Source of the DNA: Argentina anserina
Lineage: Eukaryota; Streptophyta; Magnoliopsida; Rosales; Rosaceae
DNA: 64,000 bases
Direction: 5' to 3'
Assembly (NCBI RefSeq): GCF_933775445.1
Contig: NC_065874.1
Coordinates: forward strand, 17,007,001 to 17,071,000
Shown here: in pieces, positions 1 through 9,483 of the stretch
How the letters are laid out: every line of letters begins with the position of its first letter
Position numbering within the stretch: position 1 is the stretch's first letter
Program-made: the position numbers and the translations under genes
The notes under the pieces: model-generated
The model's input: the letters and a program-made list of their open reading frames with translations, nothing else
The model's database searches: none
What the model was told of the DNA's origin: nothing

Positions 1-870
1 ATTTGTACAATATGAGGTGTGATTATTGTACGTGATTTTAACATGGAGATTGTTAAAATGTTGATTTGTCTTCGGACTTGATTTTTGTACAATATGATGT
101 GAGATTATTGTACGTGTTTGGCAAGTCAGAACCTAGCCTTTGGCCGGGCGAAAGTTACAATACAGTTAGAGCTCTAGTCTGTCTGTTGGAGTACTGCATG
201 AGAGGTAACATGTGGTTATCTGCTCATGAGTACTCATATTGTTTTGATGTTGGGTAGCAGGTGGTTACCCAATATCGGCGGTGTACTACGTGAGGGGTAA
301 CAGATGTGTACCAACGTTCATTAGTACCCGTATTATAAATGTATTTGGGTAACCAGAAGGGTTGCCCAATATCTCATGAGCACTTCATTTCATATATTTT
401 TTGGACAACCAGATGGGCCGTCCATTGACTCATGAGTGCATTTTATATTTGTTGATTGTGGATTTTAGTATATATTGATATGCGAGTTATATTTTCATTT
501 TACTCATACGAGCTATAAGCTTACTGGGTTTGTGTTTATAATCCCGGTGCACCAATTCGATGGTGTAGGAGATAATTCCGCAGGTGTCGATTAGTGGAGA
601 TTGAGAGACGACTCCGGAGACTTGAAGTTGTTCATTATCCTGGTTGTGATGAAGTTTCTAGTAAGGATTTGTGTGTGAGAACTTGTGTGGTTTTATTTGT
701 GAGTTTTGTGAGTGATTGTGAGGATTATTACATTTTTATTTTATGTAATGTTGAATTATAAATTTGGTTTGTAATAATTGGTTGTCTGAGTTTTATTGTG
801 AACTCAGTAATGATCCGCTGTGCATTTAAAACGATTTTGATTCGTTCTGATTGTTTTTAGGGTCGTTACA
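1..870 (+). repeat. Partial Tekay-type LTR (3' portion, plus sense)
   Basis: This matches the 3' third of the LTRs at 10405-13142 and 14016-16792. It carries the same GTACAAT...ATTGTAC modules, the segment reading cctagcctttggccgggcg, and the terminal GGGTCGTTACA at 860-870. The LTR starts upstream of the window, so whether it is a solo LTR or part of an element cannot be told. It abuts the duplicated small-gene segment directly. Confidence 0.85.
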
Positions 871-952
871 AAATTATATAGTAAATTAAGTGAATCAATC
901 TATGTTACTTGGATGACGTCTTGCATTAAGGTCCCTAAGCTATGTATGTTTC

Positions 953-960
953 TATAAAAG
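953..960 (+). promoter_or_regulatory. TATA box of small-peptide gene A
   Basis: TATAAAAG lies 91 bp upstream of the ATG at 1044. The same box, followed by the same AGCACAT and GGGCAAAGCAAATG stretches, precedes copy B at nearly the same distance. This conservation is the reason for calling it a promoter. Confidence 0.55.
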
Positions 961-1043
961 CACATCGGGCAAAGCAAATGGGGAGCCATTGTCAATCCTT
1001 CATAAACAGAGAAAAAAACAACTGAAAAAAAATAGACAGGAGC

Positions 1044-1169
1044 ATGTCGTCTCCTCAGCCTAAGGATCTGCTCGGAAAGGGTTCAAAGGGACCGGGTGGT
1101 TCTAATAACGGAAATGGTGGCGTTCAAGAACCGACTGCTCAAGGTGTACTAGGCCGGCAAAAGTCATAA
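1044..1169 (+). CDS. Small-peptide gene, copy A (41 aa, unknown function)
   Basis: An ATG-to-TAA frame encodes 41 residues starting MSSPQPKDLLGKGSKGPGGS, rich in Gly, Lys and Gln, without cysteines or a hydrophobic signal peptide. The frame is recognised because copy B (3720-3839) encodes an alignable peptide: both begin MSS, have a Gly/Asn/Lys-rich centre and share the block PTAQ before a basic tail. The two copies also share the promoter, leader and 3' flank. I do not recognise the family. It could be a precursor of a small signalling or defence peptide, or a duplicated non-coding transcript with a fortuitous frame; the sequence alone does not decide. The copy is boxed in by LTR pieces on both sides. 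Confidence 0.4.
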   Translation: MSSPQPKDLLGKGSKGPGGSNNGNGGVQEPTAQGVLGRQKS

Positions 1170-1447
1170 GGAAAACAGTTACGTGAAGGTTGCAGAACTT
1201 CCGATCTCTGCAGATGGTATATCAAACATATGTATAGATTGTCATAGTTCTTAATTTGTAAATTAGACTCGTCTATTCAAGTCTCTGGTAATTTCTTTTA
1301 TCGTATTGTGATAATAAGAGTGGCTAAAACCCACCGGTGTATTTCAGTTAAAGAATAAATGTGAATGATCCCATTAAAAGCTCATATTTTTCTGAAGCAC
1401 AATGGAGATGAGTCAGATGACTATGACTATGACAATGCACAAACAGT

Positions 1448-3195
1448 ACTACGGCAGACAGACTAGAGCTCTAACAGTATCGTAACTTTCGCCCGGCCAA
1501 AGGCTAGGTTCCGACTTGCCAAACAAGTACAATAATCTCACATCATATTGTACAAAATCAAGTCCGAAGACAAATCAACATTTTAACAATCTCCGTGTTA
1601 AAATCACGTACAATAATCACACATTATATTGTACAATTCAAAATTATATGCTCGATATAATCACGATAAAATCATAACAGTATATTATATAGCAAACTAT
1701 ATATATTCGTACTTATTTACCATTTATACAATATATATAGTCCACTATATCCTACACATGTCATATTTCATAAACACATCCAAACACAAAACGTTTTAAC
1801 CAACACCATGTTAAAATTATGTACAATCATCTCACATCATATTGTACAAATTTAATCACATGTTCAATACACAATTTTTCGTCATCAAAATGACCATTTC
1901 TAATGAATTAATAACAGTATATAATATAATGAACTATATATATGTACTTATTACCATTTATACAGTATATATGTAATCCACTATATTGTATACATGTCGT
2001 AATTCAATATTAAAAACTCTTGCAAAATCTTGAATCTACGCAAGGGTAGATTCGTAAATATGTGAGATTTCACTCACCTTATCGACTCGAGCGAAACTCC
2101 AAACCTAATTCATTTCTTTGATTTATTGATCATCTTGAAAAGATAAGAAAAGAATTTAGAAACGTTTCGTAAACCTTTAAATGCCAAAATAGTAATAATC
2201 TGTTACTGTTCAACAATTTTTGGTTTTACGAAATTACTGTCACGGTTACTGTTCATGTATTACTGTTCATGGTACTGTTCATATATTACTGTACCAATAC
2301 ACAACCAATACGTATTTCTGTACGTGTACATACTATTTACGTATTTCTGTTCGTACGAATACTATTAAAATGTAAATACTATCTCAGTAAATAATAAATA
2401 TTGATTTACCCTTCTGAAATTACTTTTTACATTTACTAAAGTAATTTACATTTACATTTACCGTACGTAAAAATAAATTTACATTTACTGTACGTAAAAT
2501 AAATTTACATTTACCTTACGTAAAAAATAAATTTACACTTACTGTGGCAGCGCGTGGGGCACACGCGTCGAGCCCAAAACCGGCGCGTAGCACGCCACCG
2601 CCACCCCATAACCAATCCTTTCCTTCCTCCTTCACTCTCCACGGCCTCACGCCGCCTCTAAACCCTTCCACGCTCCCACAACCTCAAACCTCCTCCTCCT
2701 CCGATTCTCCACCCAAACAATTCCAATTCAACAATCAAACAATCCAATCGATATATCTAGCAAACCCTTACCTCGTGGGGGTGCAGAAATGTCGTGAAGA
2801 CCACCGGAGAGACTCGCGAGTTCGGCGAAGTCGAATCGAGCCGGGCGAGCGTCGAACAGTTGTTTGAGCTTCGATCGCTCTACAGGGGGTGCTAGGGTGG
2901 CGCGCGGTGACGACGAGCGGGTCTCTGAATCCAAGCCTTGCCGGCGACGTCGCGTGGAACAACGGAGATAACCTTCTGGCCTCGGGTTGTCTCGAGGAAG
3001 CTAGCGGCGGCGAGGCGCGACGCGGCGAGCTCGAGGGTAGCTGCGGACGTCCGTGCGAAGCTCCCTGGGCTGGCGGTGAGAGACACGGCCCTCGGAGGAG
3101 GGAGATCGGGGAGGGAGAGGGAAAAAGGAGAGAGGGAGGCGCGCGGGTGAAGTGAGAGAGAGAATGAAGGGGTTTCTAACTTTGGAAACCCTAAA
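1448..3195 (-). repeat. Antisense Tekay-type LTR fragment, truncated at both ends
   Basis: The reverse complement matches the middle of the LTR family. It runs from the block holding gagctctagtctgtctg, through the FTTACGT-like AT-rich modules and the GC-rich CGCGTGGGG segment, to the leader next to TTAGGGTTTCC. About 350 bp of the LTR start and about 720 bp of its end are missing. It separates peptide-gene copies A and B. A 24-bp stretch, ggtgaagtgagagagagaat and the next four bases, occurs at its right edge (about 3147) and again at about 3212, which suggests a rearranged junction. Confidence 0.75.
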
Positions 3196-3628
3196 GTGAT
3201 GAGGATTAGATCGGTGAAGTGAGAGAGAGAATGAAGGTTACAGTTTAGATTAACATTGTAAAAGTCCAAGTCAAAACTTCCGTATGTTTTCCAGGAAATC
3301 ATGACTGATTGACTGAGCAATATGTGGTCAAGAAATGGCATACATTTAAGTAAACAATTCGAACCTGGAGACATATACAGCTCGCATTGCATTAATTCAA
3401 CTATCTGATAAACAGGGTAACGGTGGTAGAGAATATATTGATTCCCTTGGTGTCAATTTCAGTTTGAAACCATTGTTTTCTTGACCTAAGACTACTATGA
3501 AAGCAAAATAATATTACAGTAAATTAAGCGAATTAATCTATGTTACTTGGATGACTTGTATTAGGGTGTAAATTAATTCTAAAATTTCTCCCCAATTTAC
3601 AGAGCTAGCTCCAGGACAATAAGCTGTG

Positions 3629-3638
3629 TATATAAAAG
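3629..3638 (+). promoter_or_regulatory. TATA box of small-peptide gene B
   Basis: TATATAAAAG lies about 89 bp before the ATG at 3720 and is followed by the GGGCAAAGCAAATG stretch also found in copy A. Confidence 0.55.
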
Positions 3639-3719
3639 CACATACTCATAGGGCAAAGCAAATGTAATATATCCCCATTGTCGATCCTTCAGGAAAAAAA
3701 AACACGAGAGAAATTCAGC

Positions 3720-3839
3720 ATGTCGTCTGTTCAGGGAGCGTTGGTAAAGGGTTCACAAAATGGACAGGGTGGTAGTTCTAAGGGAAATGGTGGTGCTCGA
3801 CCACCGACTGCTCAAGAAGTACGAAGCCCGCCAAAGTGA
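3720..3839 (+). CDS. Small-peptide gene, copy B (39 aa, unknown function)
   Basis: An ATG-to-TGA frame encodes a 39-residue peptide starting MSSVQGALVKGSQNGQGGSS and ending in a proline/lysine tail (RSPPK). It is the paralogue of copy A. The duplicated unit extends from about 3505 (shared gtaaattaag...ctatgttacttggatgac) through the coding part to the shared 3' region around 4130 (ttaaagattaatgtgaatg). The coding part has diverged by substitutions and small in-frame length changes while keeping start, stop and a similar C-terminus. That hints at selection on a peptide, but only a substitution analysis could show it. No known domain was recognised. Confidence 0.42.
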   Translation: MSSVQGALVKGSQNGQGGSSKGNGGARPPTAQEVRSPPK

Positions 3840-4159
3840 CAAGGAAAACAATTATGTAAATAATAGCAGAATTTCCGGTCACTGCCGATGATATCAAACA
3901 CACACATGTATAGATATATTATCAGTATTCTTTGTAAATTAGACTTGTCTGGTGAAGTCTCTAGCTAGTCATTATTTCTATCTTATTGTAATAATTATAA
4001 ATAAGCGTCGCTAGTATGGTGCTCGCAGAATAAAACCCACTGGTGTGTAATATATCAGAACTATCTCATAGTTTTCATTTCCCTTCAATTCATATAATTT
4101 ATGTTGTATATATTTCAATTAAAGATTAATGTGAATGCTGCCATTAATTGTACTACAAG

Positions 4160-4999
4160 TTTTGTTCGATGTTCGATGTTCGATGGCCGGTCGGGGATTC
4201 CAGATGGAGAGCAGACACCATGAAACTATATGCTTGCACTGTCCATTGTCTTTCTTTACGAGAAAAAAGCTATATGCTTGTTGAGTTCAGTTGTTTTTAC
4301 ATTTACTGAATTTTTTTAAACATGTATTCAAACGGAAGATCCTGAACAATTTTTAGTAATATTACCAATATCAATCTAATAAGGTAATACAAGAAAGCAT
4401 ATATGATATAACCCAGATGAAGAAAAAAAATATGAAATCTTGATTCCGATAAATTAATCCAGGCATTCAGCCATAACCAAGGCCCTTATTATGAACAAAT
4501 TGTAAAAATATGAGCTTCTGGAACCATTTTTAAATTGGTTAATTTGTGTGTGTTGCGTCTACCTACTTTGTCTCGTTACCGGAGTCGTATCATCTGTGAA
4601 TACACACAAGTGACACAACTTAAAATTAATTTCTCTACACATCCACAATCAGTATTAATATAAGTGAGATTGTGAGATTGTGAGAATATTTGACTCTTGT
4701 TTCCATTATTCAATTGTTAGAGATTCAAAGTCGTTGATTTCCATTATTTTTCTCTGTCATTTGCTTAGGCTCATTACTTGTGAAGCTTACTTTTCTTAAT
4801 TAAGATTGTTAAATGTCCACCTGAATGGGTAACACAATCGAATCTATTGCAGACTTGTAGTACGTGTTGCAGACGTGTATACATGCATGCATATCAGAAT
4901 TTGCCAAAATTTGAAATAGAAAAAAAAATACATGCATGCAGTACGTATGTGGTACAAATACAGTTTTCAATAACTGAAACTAGCCTTCTGACACCCCGT
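4160..4999. other. Intergenic, no gene seen
   Basis: AT-rich sequence without a coding frame I can support. A short direct repeat of GTTCGAT (three copies near 4168-4190) is the only regularity noticed. Confidence 0.5.
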
Positions 5000-5004
5000 G
5001 TATG
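5000..5004. repeat. Target site duplication GTATG (left)
   Basis: GTATG precedes the TGTTAGGACT end of the element and is repeated at 9479-9483 after its CCTATCA end. Confidence 0.9.
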
Positions 5005-5267
5005 TGTTAGGACTATTAGTCTACAACCCTATATAATCTTGGGCTAGTGTGTTAATTACTTAGATGGGCTGGTCATTGGACTCGGGTCGGGTCATGCTGT
5101 TATTAGGTAGGTTATGCTATATAAGCTAGTCTGCCTCCATTTCTGGATTTTATCAAAATGAATATCAAAGTTGTCTAAATTGTCTAATTTATCTATTTTC
5201 AATTTCCTTTATTTTCATGTTTCAATTCATGTTCGTTTAATTTCCTTGATGGATCACGATCCTATCA
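5005..5267 (+). repeat. 5' LTR of the ORF-bearing element
   Basis: 263 bp with TG...CA ends. It contains the candidate TATA stretch CTATATAAGC near 5117-5126 and an ATG (5249) just inside its 3' end. Relative to the 3' LTR it lacks an 18-bp palindromic insert around CTTATCTGCAGATAG and a 12-13-bp TTTCAATTCCTTG repeat. Confidence 0.92.
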
Positions 5268-5452
5268 ACTGGTATCCAGAGCCGGTTCCGATTGGCTTCT
5301 CAACTCCCACCATTTCCGTCCCACCCTCATCCGCCCCATTTTTATCCGCCACCGCCACCACAATTTGCACATCCCTCCTATCCGACATACCAACCACACC
5401 CTCCTCCGGCACCACATCCTTTTCCGGCAGCAGTAGTACAAGACATCTTTAG
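5249..5452 (+). CDS. Short overlapping frame starting in the 5' LTR
   Basis: The ATG at 5249, inside the last 19 bp of the LTR, starts a 67-codon frame (MDHDPINWYPEPVP...) that overlaps the long frame in another phase and ends at 5452. It holds the first good ATG downstream of the putative promoter. It may be the true translation start, followed by a +1 or -1 shift into the long frame, or an upstream ORF. There is no domain evidence. Confidence 0.3.
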   Translation: MDHDPINWYPEPVPIGFSTPTISVPPSSAPFLSATATTICTSLLSDIPTTPSSGTTSFSGSSSTRHL

Positions 5453-8400
5453 TCAACTTGCTGCTATGCAACAAACTATTGCCGATTATGGTAACAGTTG
5501 CAAGGAGGCATTTCGTCGGTCTCAGGATTGTCTCTCACAAATGTCAAATCGTCCTACACCTCCGTCTCCACCTAGATTCACCTCCTCAGCTTGCGCTACT
5601 CAATCCACCCATCCACTAGACACTTCTGATTCTGCTGCAATAATCCACCCTTCATCTCCCCACCCTACTAATTCCCACCCTAATCGACCTATATCCCTGT
5701 GTCACAAGCAGCTTAGGGGTTTCCGACATCGAGTCGCCCTGGAAGCCAAATCGAGAGTTGTCAAAAAGACCCGGAAACCAGATCTGCTCTATGGTGTGGT
5801 TAAGTACTCGAGGTCCAAGATGAACCGCGCACACGGTCTTTGGGCTGTGAATGCACACCACGATGATGCCTGTCCAGAGTTTATGGAGGATATCTGTCAG
5901 CTCTTTATGGGTCCAGAAACTACGACCAGTACCTCAAATCAACCGGCAGCAAACCCATCTCCTTCGCCACTCACTCCTGATTTCCCAGCGCAACAGGAGG
6001 TCATCTTCTTTGTTGCCGTGACCGAGGAGGTACCGAAGAGCATCGGGGATGTTACCCATGATACCTCTACTGACCTCGCCCTCGCCAGTGTTCACGAGCT
6101 TGACCGCGAACTCGTCACCCTAAATGTTGTTCCATCAGTTCTTGAGTACGACCCTTCCCAAATTTCTCTGGAATCTGATCAGGTACATGATTCGGAGGTC
6201 TCAACTGTCCATTCTGGTTACTCCTCTTTCCCAACATGGCCTACCTTTAGCAGTGGGGCTACTGATAATGGATCAAACTTGGCCGTGGTAGTTGTGTCCC
6301 TCAAATTGAAGACTGTTGAAACGTCTGCTTCTATCGTTGAGGATTTCATTCCTATGGAGCACAACGATTACTTTAATTCGGGTGCAGCGACTACGGTGCA
6401 TCAAATAGCGAGGACTAAATTGCACAACGCAGGGCTTCCCCGAGGCTTTCCTGAGCCTTCTAAGGGCAGAGAAATCTATTTAGACAGACTTTGGGATGAT
6501 AGTGGTGGCTTGACCATGATGCATATTACATTGAGGAATTTATGCAAATCTGGATTGGTGCATCAAGCCTGTGAGCTGATTCTTCTTGAAGACCAAATGC
6601 TTCCAGTTCATGGCCAAAGTGCAATTGTGCCTGACTCTCCCCAATTATTTTGGGTTGAGGGAAACTTTTCTCTGGTAACCATTCTCAATTCTATACTGGA
6701 AGCTACTTTATTGCTTCCAAACACGGTTGCATCATTTGGGACATTACTAGTGTCAATGTTTGGGTTCTCTAATCATGCCATCGAACACATGATCATTGCT
6801 TTTGCTAACTCGATTATGATTTGCATCAGATTACAATTTTCATCTTCGAGTCTTAAAAGATATATTGAATATGAGGTGCACACTACCCACTTGATTGAGA
6901 AAATGAGCATTAATGCCCCGACTCTAATTGTTCAAATGCCAATTGTAACTTCAGCTCTGCCTTGTTTTGGTTTCATACCTTCAGTTTTCGATGTGGGTAA
7001 AGAGCTCATTGTGTCATCTGTTAATCATGCCTGGTGTTTTCCTATTCTTGAGCTTGGGCCACCCTTGACAGCTTTCGTTAGCTCATTCACTTCCCCACCC
7101 CATGTTAGTGTCATTACTGGATTTCTCACAACTGTTTTGGGTCCTATTTGTTGCACAATTGTTGTATCTAGCATGACGGTACCCAATCGGCATTTTAAGG
7201 TAGTCGTCATATGTTGTTACCCTTTTGATGGTGAGGCTTCTGGTCACTATGCTTGGCTGGACTTTTTAACAAGCAAGGTTCAAGGGACAGATGTAATACC
7301 ACTAATACAGGTGATTTTTGCATTCCCTGATAATTTGACTGGAGTGTATCGAAGTGCCATGATAGTTTGGTTGATTCTACCTGCAATTTTCCTTCTCAAC
7401 TGCACATTGGAATTATCTTCTCTAAGCTCTTCACAGTACAGTTCACCATCCCATGGACTTGTGAGGTTATTGTTTCCTTTATCAATTCTGGAATCTATCC
7501 ATGTGGTACGACCTACTTTGCTTAACATATTTACACAAGATGCATACTATAACATCGGAAATATTGTTCTTCTTTCTATATATGAACTGGTGTCCTTGCA
7601 GTCCAAGAAACATGAGCTTACATTTAGATATGATGATGTCTACAGGGGAAATTCCTTGAGGTTCTTTTCTGCTTCAATTGATTTAATGCCTGCAAGATTA
7701 TTTCCTCTTCAGTATGCATGGAAGCTATTACTAGCTTTGGTGTTTGGAGCTAGTTTAATTCCATGTCAATTAGTGGATTTCCTGAGACATTGCCACTGTA
7801 TTTGTCGTCTTCCAACACTATTTTGGGGTCAGGTACTCAACTTTTATGGGTTGATTCTTATTAAGGCTAACATGTTAATGAGTGACTATGGATCTGACCC
7901 CATTCCCCTTGGAGCGTTTTTAATCATTCTTGTTTGTCATTTTGATATGGGCTGGTACATTACCAACTCATTTTCACAAATGATATACCTTACTGCGTAT
8001 TGGCTGCACATGATTTGTTCTACAAAATGGTATCTTCAGTTGCTTCCGTGTGTTATGCATCATGCTATAGTTTGGTCTGGATATGGGCGACTGGATTATA
8101 CTTCACAACGTAATTCATCTAGTAGTTACTTTCATCTGAACTCTGAGATTCATGAACTTCTAGATCCCTTGCCGACTGCAGCAGATGATCACAGTATTTG
8201 TGGCAAGATTGATGTTTTCTATGGTACACCTAAACTGACAGACACATTCGCAGCTTTAGCTTCCCAGACAGATATTTCTTTTGCTTGGAATAGTTCAGCC
8301 TCATCGATTGAACCATCAATATACAGATCTGATGTCTTGACAAGAAAAGCGTGGCTTGAGAATCAGGTGGGTGAGGCTTGTAGACAACCTTTTATGAATT

Positions 8401-9155
8401 TTGCTGAGTTGGAAAAATGGGCTACACTGCCTATCCAAGTTGTTAATGTTTGCCCGTATGTCATCTTTAATAGAGGCAAGAGGTACTTCTCTGTTTCAAG
8501 GGAGATGACAGAAATCTTGCGAGTGAGGACCTTGCTGCTACAATGTGTTTTTGCTACTTCTCAGCCTTATACAAGGGGCAGTCAGGGTGATGGTGCTACT
8601 AGCAAGACTCCAGAAGATTTTCACTTGATTTTATCGTCGGCGCGGTGTGTGGTGTCAAAAGCAAACATTATGTTTATGAAGCCAGTGCATATGATACTCC
8701 AGGCTGCCTTTATCTATCTCTGGAGGCTCTTCGCGTTGCTTCTAAGTATTGCTCAGAATTTCCAAGCTCAATGTACAGCAGTGGAATTCTTTGTACTGAA
8801 GTGTACTGTTCTTCATCTGTTTGAATCTGTTGTCGGTATCACCAGTCTGAGAACCATGATGTCCCCGTGCTCTACCCTTTATGTACCTCTCGCTGATTAT
8901 GTTCGCCGCAGAGTAAACATCAGGTCACTTTCGGCTACGACAACTTGCTTTGTAGAGCTAGTGAGGGGGCTATTCATCACACAAGCCTTACATCAAGAAC
9001 AGCCTGTCGGACATACTCTTATTTGTATTCCTCCACAGACTACTCAAGTGCAGAAGACATGGTTGACGCAGATGGGTCAGGGGATGCTTCAAGCACTGCA
9101 ACCGGAGAGGAGTTTTGTCGAATTTTCATGTGCTGATTTCTTGTTCAAGGCCTGA
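5250..9155 (+). CDS. Long open frame filling the LTR element, function unknown
   Basis: The frame is open from just after the TGA at 5247 to the TGA at 9153. The first in-frame ATG is at 5466, giving 1,229 residues; counting from the Leu codon at 5292 gives 1,287. The N-terminus is Pro/His-rich (PPFPSHPHPPHFYPPPPPQF), then comes a basic stretch with KKTRKPDLLYG, then a Ser/Thr-rich acidic part. The centre and C-terminus are unusually hydrophobic and Cys-rich, with stretches such as MIVWLILPAIFLLN and PLGAFLIILVC that could span membranes. No CCHC knuckle, D-S/T-G protease, YVDD or DDE motif is present. The frame covers almost the whole interior and ends about 16 bp before the polypurine tract. 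It could be a novel element protein, a captured host cDNA read in or out of its native frame, or a fortuitous open frame. Confidence 0.5.
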   Translation, partial: WITILSTGIQSRFRLASQLPPFPSHPHPPHFYPPPPPQFAHPSYPTYQPHPPPAPHPFPAAVVQDIFSQLAAMQQTIADYGNSCKEAFRRSQDCLSQMSNRPTPPSPPRFTSSACATQSTHPLDTSDSAAIIHPSSPHPTNSHPNRPISLCHKQLRGFRHRVALEAKSRVVKKTRKPDLLYGVVKYSRSKMNRAHGLWAVNAHHDDACPEFMEDICQLFMGPETTTSTSNQPAANPSPSPLTPDFPAQQEVIFFVAVTEEVPKSIGDVTHDTSTDLALASVHELDRELVTLNVVPSVLEYDPSQISLESDQVHDSEVSTVHSGYSSFPTWPTFSSGATDNGSNLAVVVVSLKLKTVETSASIVEDFIPMEHNDYFNSGAATTVHQIARTKLHNAGLPRGFPEPSKGREIYLDRLWDDSGGLTMMHITLRNLCKSGLVHQACELILLEDQMLPVHGQSAIVPDSPQLFWVEGNFSLVTILNSILEATLLLPNTVASFGTLLVSMFGFSNHAIEHMIIAFANSIMICIRLQFSSSSLKRYIEYEVHTTHLIEKMSINAPTLIVQMPIVTSALPCFGFIPSVFDVGKELIVSSVNHAWCFPILELGPPLTAFVSSFTSPPHVSVITGFLTTVLGPICCTIVVSSMTVPNRHFKVVVICCYPFDGEASGHYAWLDFLTSKVQGTDVIPLIQVIFAFPDNLTGVYRSAMIVWLILPAIFLLNCTLELSSLSSSQYSSPSHGLVRLLFPLSILESIHVVRPTLLNIFTQDAYYNIGNIVLLSIYELVSLQSKKHELTFRYDDVYRGNSLRFFSASIDLMPARLFPLQYAWKLLLALVFGASLIPCQLVDFLRHCHCICRLPTLFWGQVLNFYGLILIKANMLMSDYGSDPIPLGAFLIILVCHFDMGWYITNSFSQMIYLTAYWLHMICSTKWYLQLLPCVMHHAIVWSGYGRLDYTSQRNSSSSYFHLNSEIHELLDPLPTAADDHSICGKIDVFYGTPKLTDTFAALASQTDISFAWNSSASSIEPSIYRSDVLTRKAWLENQVGEACRQPFMNFAELEKWATLPIQVVNVCPYVIFNRGKRYFSVSREMTEILRVRTLLLQCVFATSQPYTRGSQGDGATSKTPEDFHLILSSARCVVSKANIMFMKPVHMILQAAFIYLWRLFALLLSIAQNFQAQCTAVEFFVLKCTVLHLFESVVGITSLRTMMSPCSTLYVPLADYVRRRVNIRSLSATTTCFVELVRGLFITQALHQEQPVGHTLICIPPQTTQVQKTWLTQMGQGMLQALQPERSFVEFSCADFLFKA
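5268..5286 (+). promoter_or_regulatory. Primer-binding site, initiator tRNA-Met type
   Basis: TGGTATCCAGAGCC starts 3 bp after the LTR and differs from the usual plant TGGTATCAGAGC by one extra base, so pairing would be slightly imperfect. Confidence 0.7.
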
Positions 9156-9170
9156 GGACATGCCTTATTT

Positions 9171-9184
9171 TAAGGGGGGAGGAA
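9171..9184 (+). promoter_or_regulatory. Polypurine tract
   Basis: AAGGGGGGAGGAA sits directly before the 3' LTR, the expected plus-strand priming site. Confidence 0.8.
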
Positions 9185-9478
9185 TGTTAGGACTATTAGT
9201 CTACAACCCTATATAATCTTGGGCTAGTGTGTTAATTACTTAGATGGGCTGGTCATTGGACTCGGGTCGAGTCATGCTGTTATTAGGTAGGTTATGACTT
9301 ATCTGCAGATAGAGCTATATAAGCTAGTCTGCCTCCATTTCTGGATTTTATCAAAATGAATATCAAAGTTGTCTAAGTTGTCTAATTTATCTATTTTCAA
9401 TTTCCTTTACTTTCATGTTTCAATTCATGTTCGTTTAATTTCCTTGTTTCAATTCCTTGATGGATCACGATCCTATCA
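9185..9478 (+). repeat. 3' LTR of the ORF-bearing element
   Basis: 294 bp, TGTTAGGACT to CCTATCA, nearly identical to the 5' LTR apart from two insertions. It is followed by TSD GTATG (9479-9483). Confidence 0.92.
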
Positions 9479-9483
9479 GTATG

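Larger units (their letters stand above)
5005..9478 (+). mobile_element. Complete LTR retrotransposon lacking recognisable gag-pol
   Basis: Two LTRs (5005-5267 and 9185-9478) begin TGTTAGGACT and end GATCCTATCA. They are flanked by the 5-bp duplication GTATG. A primer-binding site resembling the initiator-Met type (TGGTATCCAGAGCC, from 5270) follows the left LTR, and a polypurine tract (AAGGGGGGAGGAA) precedes the right one. By eye the LTRs differ at about three single positions plus two small insertions, so the insertion is young. The interior holds one long frame without protease, reverse transcriptase, RNase H or integrase motifs. It is therefore a non-autonomous element that must borrow enzymes from a partner. 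Confidence 0.92.

Noticed and set aside
2544..3155. Several overlapping open frames in the GC-rich part of the antisense LTR
   Set aside because: The same frames recur in the GC-rich block of every LTR copy (for example 14359-15074, 21983-22764, 58567-59335), so they are LTR composition effects, not genes.
6537..6585. Pentatricopeptide-like phrase (NLCKSGLVHQACELI) in the long element ORF
   Set aside because: Only one short match, no repeat of 35 residues and no second motif; probably coincidence.
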